NCBI RefSeq assembly: GCF_003977685.1
Contig: NZ_RYZH01000036.1
Span: forward strand, 1 to 64,000
Reading direction: 5' to 3'
Origin: Tautonia sociabilis
GTDB lineage: Bacteria > Planctomycetota > Planctomycetia > Isosphaerales > Isosphaeraceae
DNA: 64,000 nt
Made by a program: the position numbers and the translations under genes. This document shows positions 40,511 through 48,193 of this stretch, one piece after another. The notes beneath the pieces are model-generated. The model was not told the origin of the DNA. It did not search any database and worked only from the letters and a program-made list of their open reading frames with translations. The stretch's first letter is position 1. The number at the start of each line of letters is the position of its first letter.

Positions 40511-40611
40511 GCGGCTTCTCCCGGGGCCGTCGGGTCGAGCGTTGGCCGCTCCATTCTACGTCGCGAGTTCCCGATCGGCGAACCCCTCCGCCTCGGCGAG
40601 GGAAAACGGCA

Positions 40612-42303
40612 TCACCGCCTCCTCGGCGCCCCCCTCGTGATCCCGGCGACTGCCGATCGCCGATAGACCCGCACCTTCCCTGAGGAGAACACCGGCCCCG
40701 AGCCCGCCCAACCGGCGGTGATCGGCTCCAGCCCCGGGTCGAGCCCCCAGCAGAGAACGACGTCCATACCCCCGCCGTACCGGCCGATCAACCCCTCCCA
40801 GCGCCGTCGGCGATCCGAGGGATCGCCCGACAGGGCCACGTCCTCGAACTCCTGGGACGGCGGGGCGTCCAGGTCGGGGAGGAGCTGGACGGGGAAGTAG
40901 TAATGCCGGGGCTCGTAGTTGCTCCAGACGACGTTCCCCGACCCGACCCCCAGCAGGCAATCGGCGTGCAGCAGCGGGTTCGACCGATATCGGCCCCGGA
41001 TGTCGACCAGCAGCGTCCCGACCCGCTCCCCCCGGCCGACCGCCGGAGCCGACGCCAGCAGGGCTCCCGCCCGGCAATTCGACTCCAGGGCGAAGTCCCA
41101 CACAAAGGCCGATTGCAACGCCAGGGCCGCGCCGATCAGCCCCGCGGCCAGCCTCCCCGACACGGCTCCCTCCCCCCAATCCAGCGCCGGCACCAGCGCG
41201 GCCAGGCCGAGCAGGGCGACGCGCTGCGCCAGGTAGTAGCCGTGCGCCTCGCCGAAGCCGTCCGGCCCGGCCGCCGAGCCGACCAGCAAGAGGATCGCCA
41301 GAGCGGTCCAGGCCCGGCGGGAGGGGAACGCCCCCGATCGGGGCCGCCCCCACGTCTTCCCGATCGCCGCGAGCAGGCCGAGCCCCAGCCAGAGGCTCGG
41401 CGCCAGCGCAAGGCACCACGGGCCGTCCATCCCCGACCACACCGGGGCGATGTCGCGCCGGCCGAGCGCGATCGGGTCGATCCAGGAGACGCGACGGGCC
41501 CACAACACCGGAGAGAGCCACGACCCCGACTGCTCCCAGGTCGGCTCGAACGCGCCGCCCTCGGCGGTCAGGGCCTTGTACAGGACGGCCATCGGCACGA
41601 CCGGAGCGCAGGAGAGCAGCGTCCAGCCGAGCCTCCTCCGGAATCCCGACCGCCCCCCGGCGGCCGGGGCCGGGGCCGACACCGCCAGCACGACCAGCCC
41701 GGCGACCGCCAGGCCCAGGCTCACGAGGTGCCCGAGGTAGCCGAGCACCAGCAAGGCGCCAATCGCCCCCGCCCGACCCGGCCCGAGCCGGTCGCGGCCT
41801 CCCCACCAGACCCCCCAGGTGACGACCGCCAGCGACGCCCCCAGCAGGAAGTTCGAGAACCCCATCAGCCAGGGCATGTTGATCGCCAGCAACGCCGCCA
41901 GCACCGCCGACGCCTCGAGCCCCCGGGGACCCGCCACTCGCCACCGCAGCCAGAGGATCGCGAAGGCGAAGCCGGCCAGCGAGATCGTCGTCATCGCGCG
42001 GTCGGCCGCCCGGGGAGGAAGCACGGAGAGCATCCCCATCAGGGCGAGGTGCCCGCCCAGGTTGGGCAGCGGCCGCCAGTTCGGCTCGAAGACGCTGGCA
42101 AACGGCGAGTCGGGGCCCAGCCGCAGCGATTCGAGCAGGATGTGCGCGTTGTAGACGTGCGCCGGGCCGTCCTGGGTGACGAAGCACGGGACCGCCCAGA
42201 TGGCCGAGACCGCCGGTGCCAGGGCCAGGGCCAGCGTCACGACTCCCGAGCGGATCCCGAGTGCCGGGGAGGGGCGCTCGCCGGTCGAATCGCCGAGCCG
42301 CAT
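40612..42303 (-). CDS. Polytopic membrane protein, unknown (GT-C-like architecture)
   Basis: This 563-residue protein has about ten hydrophobic segments and a 150-residue soluble C-terminal part. The first loop after helix one has FVTQDGPAHVYNAHILLESL, and QDGPAH puts an Asp at the usual place of GT-C catalytic acids. LYKALTAEGGAF and GEAHGYYLAQR lie in later loops. The C-terminus contains LLVDIRGRYRSNPLLHADCL and CWGLDPGLEP. I do not recognise a named family. The start at 42303 is preceded by GGAAGGAG at a somewhat long distance (11 nt). The pattern suggests envelope sugar transfer from lipid carriers, but that is only architectural inference. Confidence 0.6.
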   Translation of the reverse strand: MRLGDSTGERPSPALGIRSGVVTLALALAPAVSAIWAVPCFVTQDGPAHVYNAHILLESLRLGPDSPFASVFEPNWRPLPNLGGHLALMGMLSVLPPRAADRAMTTISLAGFAFAILWLRWRVAGPRGLEASAVLAALLAINMPWLMGFSNFLLGASLAVVTWGVWWGGRDRLGPGRAGAIGALLVLGYLGHLVSLGLAVAGLVVLAVSAPAPAAGGRSGFRRRLGWTLLSCAPVVPMAVLYKALTAEGGAFEPTWEQSGSWLSPVLWARRVSWIDPIALGRRDIAPVWSGMDGPWCLALAPSLWLGLGLLAAIGKTWGRPRSGAFPSRRAWTALAILLLVGSAAGPDGFGEAHGYYLAQRVALLGLAALVPALDWGEGAVSGRLAAGLIGAALALQSAFVWDFALESNCRAGALLASAPAVGRGERVGTLLVDIRGRYRSNPLLHADCLLGVGSGNVVWSNYEPRHYYFPVQLLPDLDAPPSQEFEDVALSGDPSDRRRRWEGLIGRYGGGMDVVLCWGLDPGLEPITAGWAGSGPVFSSGKVRVYRRSAVAGITRGAPRRR

Positions 42304-42451
42304 CGTCGAGGGCGCTCCTTCCGTGGGGCCGATCCGGGCGTCCGAGTCACCCCCTCCGCTCCCGGAAGGGGGCCGCTCCGGCGATCAGCCAGGATAGCAG
42401 ATCCCCAGCGATCCGGGACCGGGGAACCGAACCGGGTGCTGCCGGCCCGCC

Positions 42452-43198
42452 TCAGCCGTCCGACGACGGCGGGGGATCGAAGTCGATCTCGGGCACCTCC
42501 TGCACGGCCTTGCGCAGGGCCTGCTCCCACTGGGTGTGGATGGCGAGCAGGTCGGGGTCCTTGGCGGCGAACCGGCGATAGCGGGAGACGCGCAGCTCGC
42601 CGTCGGCGTAGACGAGCAGGTCGATCGGCGGCCCGACGGTGACGTTCGACCGCATGGTCGAGTCGATCGAGATCAGGGCGTACCGCGCCGCGTCCTGCAG
42701 CGTGGTGCGGTCGTGGCGGATGCCGCGATCGAGGATCGGCCGGCCGTACTTGCACTCGCCGATCTGGAGGAAGGGGGAATCCTCGCTGGCGCGCAGGGGG
42801 TTGCCCTGGGGGTAGATCAGGTAGAGGTCGTGCGGCTGGCCCCGGATCTGGCCGCCGAGGATCAGGTGGACGTTGAAGCGGTAGTCGTCGCGTTCCAGGG
42901 CGGCCCGATCGAGGTCGGCGACGCGGCGGACCTGCTCGCCGACGGCTCGGGCGGCGTCGTAGAAGGTCTCGGCGGCGGCCAGGCCGCGGCCCTCCTGGAA
43001 GTCGCGCTCCAGCAGCGTGACGATCGACTGCGAGCAGGACAGGCTGCCGCTGGCCAGCAGGATGAACACCCGCTCCCCGGGGGCCTCGAACGTGTGCATC
43101 TTGCGGCAGACGTTCACCTGGTCGAAGCCGGCGTTGGTGCGGCTGTCCGAGGCCATGACCAGGCCGTCGTTCGTCTTGATCCCCAGGCAATACGTCAT
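42452..43198 (-). CDS. Anbu proteasome-like peptidase
   Basis: This 248-residue protein is the bacterial ancestral beta-subunit (Anbu, COG3484). Once the initiator Met is removed, Thr1 is exposed (TYCLGIKTNDGLVMASDSRT). Asp17 in ASDSRT and Lys32 in VCRKMH are where the proteasome fold needs its Asp17/Lys33 partners. FLLASGSLSCSQSIV-like residues (VFILLASGSLSCS) and DPDLLAIHTQWEQALRKAV follow. Anbu assembles into open helical rings, and proteolysis has been hard to demonstrate. The start at 43198 puts Thr right after Met. It sits next to transglutaminase, alpha-E and ATP-grasp genes, the neighbourhood long known for Anbu. It diverges from the first transglutaminase gene with a shared promoter region. 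Confidence 0.9.
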   Translation of the reverse strand: MTYCLGIKTNDGLVMASDSRTNAGFDQVNVCRKMHTFEAPGERVFILLASGSLSCSQSIVTLLERDFQEGRGLAAAETFYDAARAVGEQVRRVADLDRAALERDDYRFNVHLILGGQIRGQPHDLYLIYPQGNPLRASEDSPFLQIGECKYGRPILDRGIRHDRTTLQDAARYALISIDSTMRSNVTVGPPIDLLVYADGELRVSRYRRFAAKDPDLLAIHTQWEQALRKAVQEVPEIDFDPPPSSDG

Positions 43199-43248
43199 CG
43201 CCCCGCCCCCGCCCCGCATCGACCCCGCCGACCGCCGGCCCGCTCAGC

Positions 43249-43277
43249 TCTATAGCACACGGCGGAGCCTGGGACAA
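43249..43277 (-). promoter_or_regulatory. Sigma70-like promoter of Anbu gene
   Basis: On the minus strand TTGTCC (43277-43272), 17-nt spacer, TATAGA (43254-43249). The start codon of the Anbu gene is about 50 nt downstream. Confidence 0.5.
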
Positions 43278-43292
43278 GAGGGCGGATGGCCA

Positions 43293-43321
43293 TTGACAGA
43301 GCAAATGTTCAACGATAACGT
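43293..43321 (+). promoter_or_regulatory. Sigma70-like promoter of the first transglutaminase gene
   Basis: TTGACA (43293-43298), 17-nt spacer, TAACGT (43316-43321). The start codon is about 50 nt downstream. The two divergent promoters have their -35 elements 15 nt apart, so they may be co-regulated. Confidence 0.5.
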
Positions 43322-43370
43322 CTTTTCATGGTCCCGCTGCCAGGGGGACGACGCCTGGAGGCGAGCCGCC

Positions 43371-44222
43371 ATGCTGATTCGAGCCGGCTTCGAGCTGGTT
43401 TTCGACGTGCCCGAGCCGACGCCGATGCTCCTGGTCCTCGGCCTCCGTCCCGAACGTGAGCCGGCCGTCCGCCGGCCCGGCGGGCTTCGCGTCGAGCCCG
43501 AGATCCCCGTCGAGCGCTTCGCCGACGGCTTCGGGAACGGCTGCTCCCGGCTGGTCGCCCCGGCCGGCCGCCTGACGCTCTGGGACGATCTGGTCGTCGA
43601 GGACCCCGGCACCCCGGACGACCTCTCCCCGGACGCCAGGCAGGTCCCCGTCGGCGACCTGCCGCCGGAGGTCCTCCCCTTCCTGCTGGGCAGCCGCTAC
43701 TGCGAGGTGGACCGGCTCTCCGACGACGCCTGGCGCCTCTTCGGCGCCTCGCCGACCGGCTGGGGTCGGGTGCAGGCCGTCTGCGACTGGGTCCACCAGC
43801 ACGTCGAATTCGGCTACCACCACGCCCGGCCGACCAAGACCGCCTGGGACACCTTCCAGGAACGTGCCGGCGTCTGCCGAGACTTCGCCCACCTGGCCCT
43901 CACCTTCTGCCGATGCCTGAACATCCCGGCCCGCTACGCCACCGGCTACCTCGGCGACATCGGCGTGCCCCCCGCGCCGGACCCGATGGACTTCAGCGCC
44001 TGGTTCGAGGCCTACCTCGACGGCCGCTGGTACTGCTTCGACGCCCGCCACAACACCCCCCGGATCGGCCGCATCGTGATGGGCTACGGCCGGGACGCGG
44101 TCGATGTCGCCCTGACCACCTCCTTCGGCCCCGCCGTTCTGTCCGGGTTCACCGTCTGGACCGACGAGGTCGGCCCCGAGGCCCTCTGCCTGCCGATGGC
44201 GAGGCCGACGCCCCCAGGCTGA
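43371..44222 (+). CDS. Transglutaminase-like protein of the Anbu cluster, with altered catalytic His
   Basis: This 283-residue protein has the Bact_transglu_N domain in the first 100 residues (FVVFDVPEPTPMLLVL-like) and a transglutaminase-like core. Cys169 in ERAGVCRDFAHL is the nucleophile. The His normally found in 'HAWFEAYL' is Ser209 here (MDFSAWFEAYLDGRWYCFDA), leaving Asp224. Many members of this subfamily have that change, so loss of simple transamidase activity is possible but not certain. ARHNTPRIGR and DAVDVALTTSFGPA follow. The start at 43371 has GGAGG nine bases upstream. The gene diverges from Anbu and converges with the second transglutaminase gene. Confidence 0.85.
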   Translation: MLIRAGFELVFDVPEPTPMLLVLGLRPEREPAVRRPGGLRVEPEIPVERFADGFGNGCSRLVAPAGRLTLWDDLVVEDPGTPDDLSPDARQVPVGDLPPEVLPFLLGSRYCEVDRLSDDAWRLFGASPTGWGRVQAVCDWVHQHVEFGYHHARPTKTAWDTFQERAGVCRDFAHLALTFCRCLNIPARYATGYLGDIGVPPAPDPMDFSAWFEAYLDGRWYCFDARHNTPRIGRIVMGYGRDAVDVALTTSFGPAVLSGFTVWTDEVGPEALCLPMARPTPPG

Positions 44223-44346
44223 GTGAGGTTCCCGGCCCGAGGGCTCGCGCCGGGGATGGTTGATGCTTGATGGCTAATGACCGATGCGATGGGATCGGGA
44301 GCGTCTGGGGAGGGAGGTCCCGGCGCATGCCTGGCCATCCATCATC

Positions 44347-44374
44347 AGCCCGCCGACTTCCCCCTCGGCGGGCT
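44347..44374. terminator. Perfect hairpin between convergent transglutaminase genes
   Basis: AGCCCGCCGA (44347-44356), eight-base loop, TCGGCGGGCT (44365-44374). The right arm touches the stop codon of the second gene. A degenerate TTGATG repeat lies nearby at about 44255-44295. Confidence 0.6.
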
Positions 44375-45369
44375 CACTGCTGCTGGCTCTGCTGCTGGTG
44401 CAACTCCGCTCTTGGCCTCGGCTGGTTGGGATAGGCGGCCCGCCCCTGCCGTTGCGGCAAGACGCCCCGGGGGCCGAGCCGCTGGTACTGCGACTGGCCG
44501 TCGCCGGGAACGGGGGACGCCCACTCGTTCCACTCGAACGGCAGGCGGTCGACCGCGTCGACGGCCACGGAGACGGCGATCTGCTCCTCGGCCGCTCCCT
44601 TCCAGACGCCCCGATTGGGGGGCACGTCGGAGTAATCTCGGCCGATGGCGATGACCACGTAGTCGTCCCCCGAGAACTCGCCGGCGGTCGGGTCGACGTC
44701 GACCCAACCGATCCCCTCGCCGCACCAGGCCTGGCACCAGGCGTGGGTGGCGAGCTCGCCGGGGTGGTTGACATATCCGCTCACGTACCGGGCCGGGATC
44801 CCCAGCCCCCGGCAGGCGCCGAGGAACAGGTGGGCGAAATCCTGGCAGACTCCCTTGCCGCCGGCCAGCGCCTCACTCAGGACGGTGCGGGCGGTGGTCG
44901 CTCGCTTCTCGTACGTCAACCGGCCCCGCACCGAGGCCATCAGGGCGGCCAGGTCGTCGATCGCCCGCCCCGAGGGCGGGGGAAGCTGTGAGACGAAGGC
45001 GTCCAGGGCCGGGCTCGGGTCGACCAGCGGGCTGCGTAGCAGGTACTCCGAGGCGTCCACGTCGAACGGGCCGGCCGGCGGCCAGGGCACCCCGGCGAGC
45101 CGGTCGGTGACCGGTCGGCGGTGGGTCCTCACGAAACTCGTCGCCCGGATGACCAGCTCCCGGTACGGCTTGGCGATGTTGAACAGGTCCACCCGGTTGC
45201 CGAAGCCGTCGTGGAACGAGGTGACGGGCGCCTGAGGAGTGGTCAGCAGGCGGTAGCGGAGGGTTGTCTGGTCCTCGTCCGACTGCGGCGCCTTGCGGAC
45301 CTCGAAGACCGTCTCCGTCACTGGCGCCGAGTAGGAGAAGCGGGTCTCGTGCTGGATCCGCAGGAGCAT
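44374..45369 (-). CDS. Transglutaminase-like protein of the Anbu cluster
   Basis: This 331-residue protein begins MLLRIQHETRFSYSAPVTET, the usual start of bacterial transglutaminase-like proteins with the N-terminal Bact_transglu_N domain (1-85). The catalytic triad is complete: Cys175 in GKGVCQDFAHL, His209 in ELATHAWCQAW and Asp226 in GWVDVDPT. The last 60 residues are low-complexity, ending in a Gln/Ser-rich tail. It is the third gene of a minus-strand unit after the ATP-grasp and alpha-E genes, 34 nt after the latter. Together with those it may make or cut isopeptide or amide bonds; actual substrates are unknown. Confidence 0.92.
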   Translation of the reverse strand: MLLRIQHETRFSYSAPVTETVFEVRKAPQSDEDQTTLRYRLLTTPQAPVTSFHDGFGNRVDLFNIAKPYRELVIRATSFVRTHRRPVTDRLAGVPWPPAGPFDVDASEYLLRSPLVDPSPALDAFVSQLPPPSGRAIDDLAALMASVRGRLTYEKRATTARTVLSEALAGGKGVCQDFAHLFLGACRGLGIPARYVSGYVNHPGELATHAWCQAWCGEGIGWVDVDPTAGEFSGDDYVVIAIGRDYSDVPPNRGVWKGAAEEQIAVSVAVDAVDRLPFEWNEWASPVPGDGQSQYQRLGPRGVLPQRQGRAAYPNQPRPRAELHQQQSQQQ

Positions 45370-45403
45370 GGCGATCGGTCCCGGTTCGGGGGAGGGGTCG
45401 GGA

Positions 45404-46369
45404 TCAGGTGAAGAAGTACGCCTGATGGATCTCGTCGCCGATGGTGTTGCAGGCGTCCTGGACGCCGGAGAGGAAGCGGCCGAGGCCGCGCTCGAAGATC
45501 TCGGCCGGGTCGATGTAGTGCAGCTCGCTGTCCAGCCGGCCGAGGCAGCGCTCGGCCTCCGAGCCGAAGCCGTCGCCGGCGGCAATGGCACGCAGCGACT
45601 CCAGGCACCGGGAGACGCAAAATCGGATCGAGCGGGGGAACTCCGGGTCGAGGATCAGGTAGCGGACGACCCCCTCGGGATCGACCCGGTCGTGGTAGTC
45701 GCGCAGGTACGCCTCGTACGCGGCGCAGCTCCAGAGCAGACTCGACCAGTGGACGATCCGCAAGGGAGACTCGACCACCGGCCCTCCCTCCCTCAGGCCG
45801 TGCAGCTTGACGCTGAGGATCCGGCTGATCTGGTTGGCCCGCTCCAGGTGCCGGCCGAGCTGGAGGAAGTGGTAGATCTCAGTTCTCGGCAGGGTGCCGT
45901 CGACCAGGCCGTCGAAGAGGATGCAGGCACGTTTGATTCCCTGGAGGAACCGTGGCGGGCTGTCGGCGAACCGACGGCGGGCCTTCTTGCCCTGGAGGTA
46001 GAAGTGCAGGCGGTTGAGCTGGTGCCAGGCCTCGGCGCTGATCGTCTCCTGGGTGGCCCTGGCGTTCTCCCGGGCGCGTCCCAGCATGGCGACGATCGAC
46101 TGGTCGTTCCCCCGGTCGAAGGTCAGGAACCGCATGACCGCCTCGCGGTCCAGCCGGCCGGGCCCGTGGGCGCGTTCGAAGGCGTCTCGGCAGGCGAGGA
46201 TCGAGAGCACGCTGGCGATCGGCGCCGGGTCGGCCCCGGGGGCGTCGCCGTCCAGCCCGGAGGCGTCCAGCTCCAGGTGAAAGCCGACGTCGAGCAGGCG
46301 GGCCACGTTCTCGGCGCGCTCCACGTATCGGCTGATCCAGTACAGGTTCTCCGCCACCCGGCTGAGCAT
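45404..46369 (-). CDS. Alpha-E domain protein
   Basis: This 321-residue all-helical protein begins MLSRVAENLYWISRYVERAE, the hallmark of the alpha-E domain (COG2307). Further motifs include FEEHLD-free helices with LQLGRHLERANQISRILSVK and LYWISRYVERAENVARLLDV. Alpha-E proteins always occur with circularly permuted ATP-grasp and transglutaminase-like proteins and are thought to help in peptide modification or synthesis; their biochemistry is unknown. One nucleotide separates it from the preceding ATP-grasp gene stop. Confidence 0.92.
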   Translation of the reverse strand: MLSRVAENLYWISRYVERAENVARLLDVGFHLELDASGLDGDAPGADPAPIASVLSILACRDAFERAHGPGRLDREAVMRFLTFDRGNDQSIVAMLGRARENARATQETISAEAWHQLNRLHFYLQGKKARRRFADSPPRFLQGIKRACILFDGLVDGTLPRTEIYHFLQLGRHLERANQISRILSVKLHGLREGGPVVESPLRIVHWSSLLWSCAAYEAYLRDYHDRVDPEGVVRYLILDPEFPRSIRFCVSRCLESLRAIAAGDGFGSEAERCLGRLDSELHYIDPAEIFERGLGRFLSGVQDACNTIGDEIHQAYFFT

Positions 46370-46370
46370 C

Positions 46371-47852
46371 TCAGGGGGCCTCCGATCGCTTCGGAGGCCC
46401 GGCCCGGAGCACCCAGGTATCCTTGGTGCCGCCCCCCTGCGAGCTGTTGACCACCAGGCTCCCCCTCGGCAGGGCCACCCGAGTCAGGCCGCCGGCCAGG
46501 ACCTTGACCGTCTCGCCGCAGAGGACGAACGGCCGGAGGTCGACGTGCCGTCCTTCGAGGTGGTGGTCGACCAGCGTCGGGTGCTGGCTCAGGGTGATCG
46601 TCGGCTGGGCGATGTAGCCGCGCGGGTTGTCGGCGATCCGGCGGGCGAACTCCGCACGCTGCTCGGCCGTCGAGGCCGGGCCGATCAGCATTCCGTAGCC
46701 TCCCGAGGCGTCGACCGCCTTGACCACCAGTTGGTGCAGGTTCGCCAGGATGTGCTGCCGGTGGGCGGGGATCTGGGGCCGGAAGGTCTCGACATTGGGC
46801 AGGATCGGGTCTTCCTTCAAATAGTACCTGATAATCTCGGGAACGAAGGGGTACACCCCCTTGTCGTCGGCCACTCCGGTACCGATGGCGTTCGCCAGGC
46901 CGAGCCGGCCGGTCCGGTAGGCGGCCACCAGGCCGGGAACGCCAAGCTGGCTGTCGGGGCGGAAGGTCATCGGGTCGAGGAAGTCGTCATCGATCCTCCG
47001 GTAGAGCACGTCCACACGCTGGGGGCCGCGGATGGTCCTCATGAAGAGCTGGCCGCTGTCGAAGAACAGGTCGCGGCCCTCGACCAGCTCCACCCCCATT
47101 CGGCGGGCGAGGAAGCTGTGCTCGAAGTATGCCGAATTGTACACTCCCGGTGTCAGCACGGCCACCACCGGCTCATCCACCCCCGGCGGGCCGATGTGCC
47201 GGAGCACGGCGAGCAGGTTCGTCGTGTAGTCGTCGATCGGCCGGATGTTGTGTTCGGCGAACAGCAGCGGGAAGAGCTGCTTCATCACCTGTCGGTTCTT
47301 CAGCACGTAGCTGACCCCCGAGGGGGTCCGGCAGTTGTCCTCCAGCACCAGGAACGTGCCGTCGGCGTCCCGGATCAGGTCGATCCCCGAGACGTGCACG
47401 TAGATGTCCCTCGGCACCCTCAGGCCGACGCACTCTCGGCGATAACCCGAGGCCCCCAGGATCAGCTCCGACGGCACCACCCGGTCCCGGAGGATATGCC
47501 GTTCGTGGTAGACGTCATGGATGAACAGGTTCAGCGCCCGGACGCGCTGGATCAGGCCCTGCTCGATCCGATCCCACTCCGAGGGGGAGATCAGCCTTGG
47601 CACCGGGTCGAAGGGGATGATGCGCTCGACCCCCTGCTCCCGGCCGTAGACGGTGAAGGTGATCCCCTGGTTCCGCATCATCAGGTCGGCGGCCCGATGG
47701 CGGTGCTCCAGCTCCTCGGGGCCGAGCCGCACCAGGCGGTCGTGCAGCGCCCGGTAGTGCGGGCGGACCTGGCCCGGCCCGGCGAACATCTCGTCGTAGC
47801 CGGCCAGGGCATACCGGTCGAAGAGTCGCGTCTGCGGGGGCGTCGTCGCCAT
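46371..47852 (-). CDS. Circularly permuted ATP-grasp type 2 protein
   Basis: This 493-residue protein belongs to the circularly permuted ATP-grasp family (DUF404/407, COG2308). Motifs include GITFTVYGREQGVERIIPFD, IFDVYH-like ALNLFIHDVYHERHIL, LVLEDNCRTPSGVSYVLKNR and LVVKAVDASGGYGMLIGP, the last covering the ATP-binding Lys and Gly loop. NPRGYIAQPTITLSQHPTLV and FVLCGETVKVLAGGLTRVAL follow. ATP-grasp enzymes activate carboxyl groups, so it probably forms an amide or peptide bond, with the alpha-E and transglutaminase partners acting on the product. It is the first gene of the ATP-grasp/alpha-E/transglutaminase unit. The start at 47852 gives the normal length, but the ribosome site is weak. 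Confidence 0.92.
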   Translation of the reverse strand: MATTPPQTRLFDRYALAGYDEMFAGPGQVRPHYRALHDRLVRLGPEELEHRHRAADLMMRNQGITFTVYGREQGVERIIPFDPVPRLISPSEWDRIEQGLIQRVRALNLFIHDVYHERHILRDRVVPSELILGASGYRRECVGLRVPRDIYVHVSGIDLIRDADGTFLVLEDNCRTPSGVSYVLKNRQVMKQLFPLLFAEHNIRPIDDYTTNLLAVLRHIGPPGVDEPVVAVLTPGVYNSAYFEHSFLARRMGVELVEGRDLFFDSGQLFMRTIRGPQRVDVLYRRIDDDFLDPMTFRPDSQLGVPGLVAAYRTGRLGLANAIGTGVADDKGVYPFVPEIIRYYLKEDPILPNVETFRPQIPAHRQHILANLHQLVVKAVDASGGYGMLIGPASTAEQRAEFARRIADNPRGYIAQPTITLSQHPTLVDHHLEGRHVDLRPFVLCGETVKVLAGGLTRVALPRGSLVVNSSQGGGTKDTWVLRAGPPKRSEAP

Positions 47853-48193
47853 CGTGGCCCACCCGTCGGTCGCGAGTGTCGGGATCATCGCCGGGCTGGC
47901 CCGCCGACCGGGCCTCCCCAGTCCCCGAGGGCCTCGCCCCCTCGCCCGGCCCGGGAGCAGTCCCCGCCGGAGACGTCGCTGACGCGATGACGGACTTGCA
48001 ATCCGCGCACCAGCGGAACGAGAACACCACAAGCCAAACAAACAAAAGAACTTACACGAACAGACCCAGGCAATCCATCCTGATTCCTGCCCGGACCGCC
48101 GGCACCGTCTCCCCGCTCTGCCGCGCCATCGGGCAGGAGCGAAGCCCGGGCCCGACCGGCCGATCCCCGGGCCAGCCCCCCGGGGCGGGGGGC
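47853..48193. other. Gap with AT-rich island
   Basis: These 341 nt lie between the ATP-grasp operon start and the histidine kinase stop. 48010-48060 is clearly AT-richer than its surroundings and is the likely promoter area of the ATP-grasp operon, but no box pair is convincing. A short tRNA-Cys anticodon-arm-like stretch at about 47989-48006 is discussed under rejected items. Confidence 0.4.

Noticed and set aside
44255-44295. TTGATG degenerate repeat as a CRISPR or mobile element
   Set aside because: Units are too short and degenerate, with no spacers, and no transposase or Cas gene is near.
47989-48006. tRNA-Cys anticodon-arm-like stretch on the minus strand
   Set aside because: GCGGA-TTGCAAG-TCCGT looks like the anticodon arm of tRNA-Cys, but the D arm, T arm and acceptor stem cannot be formed from the surrounding bases. 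It may be a degenerate fragment or chance.
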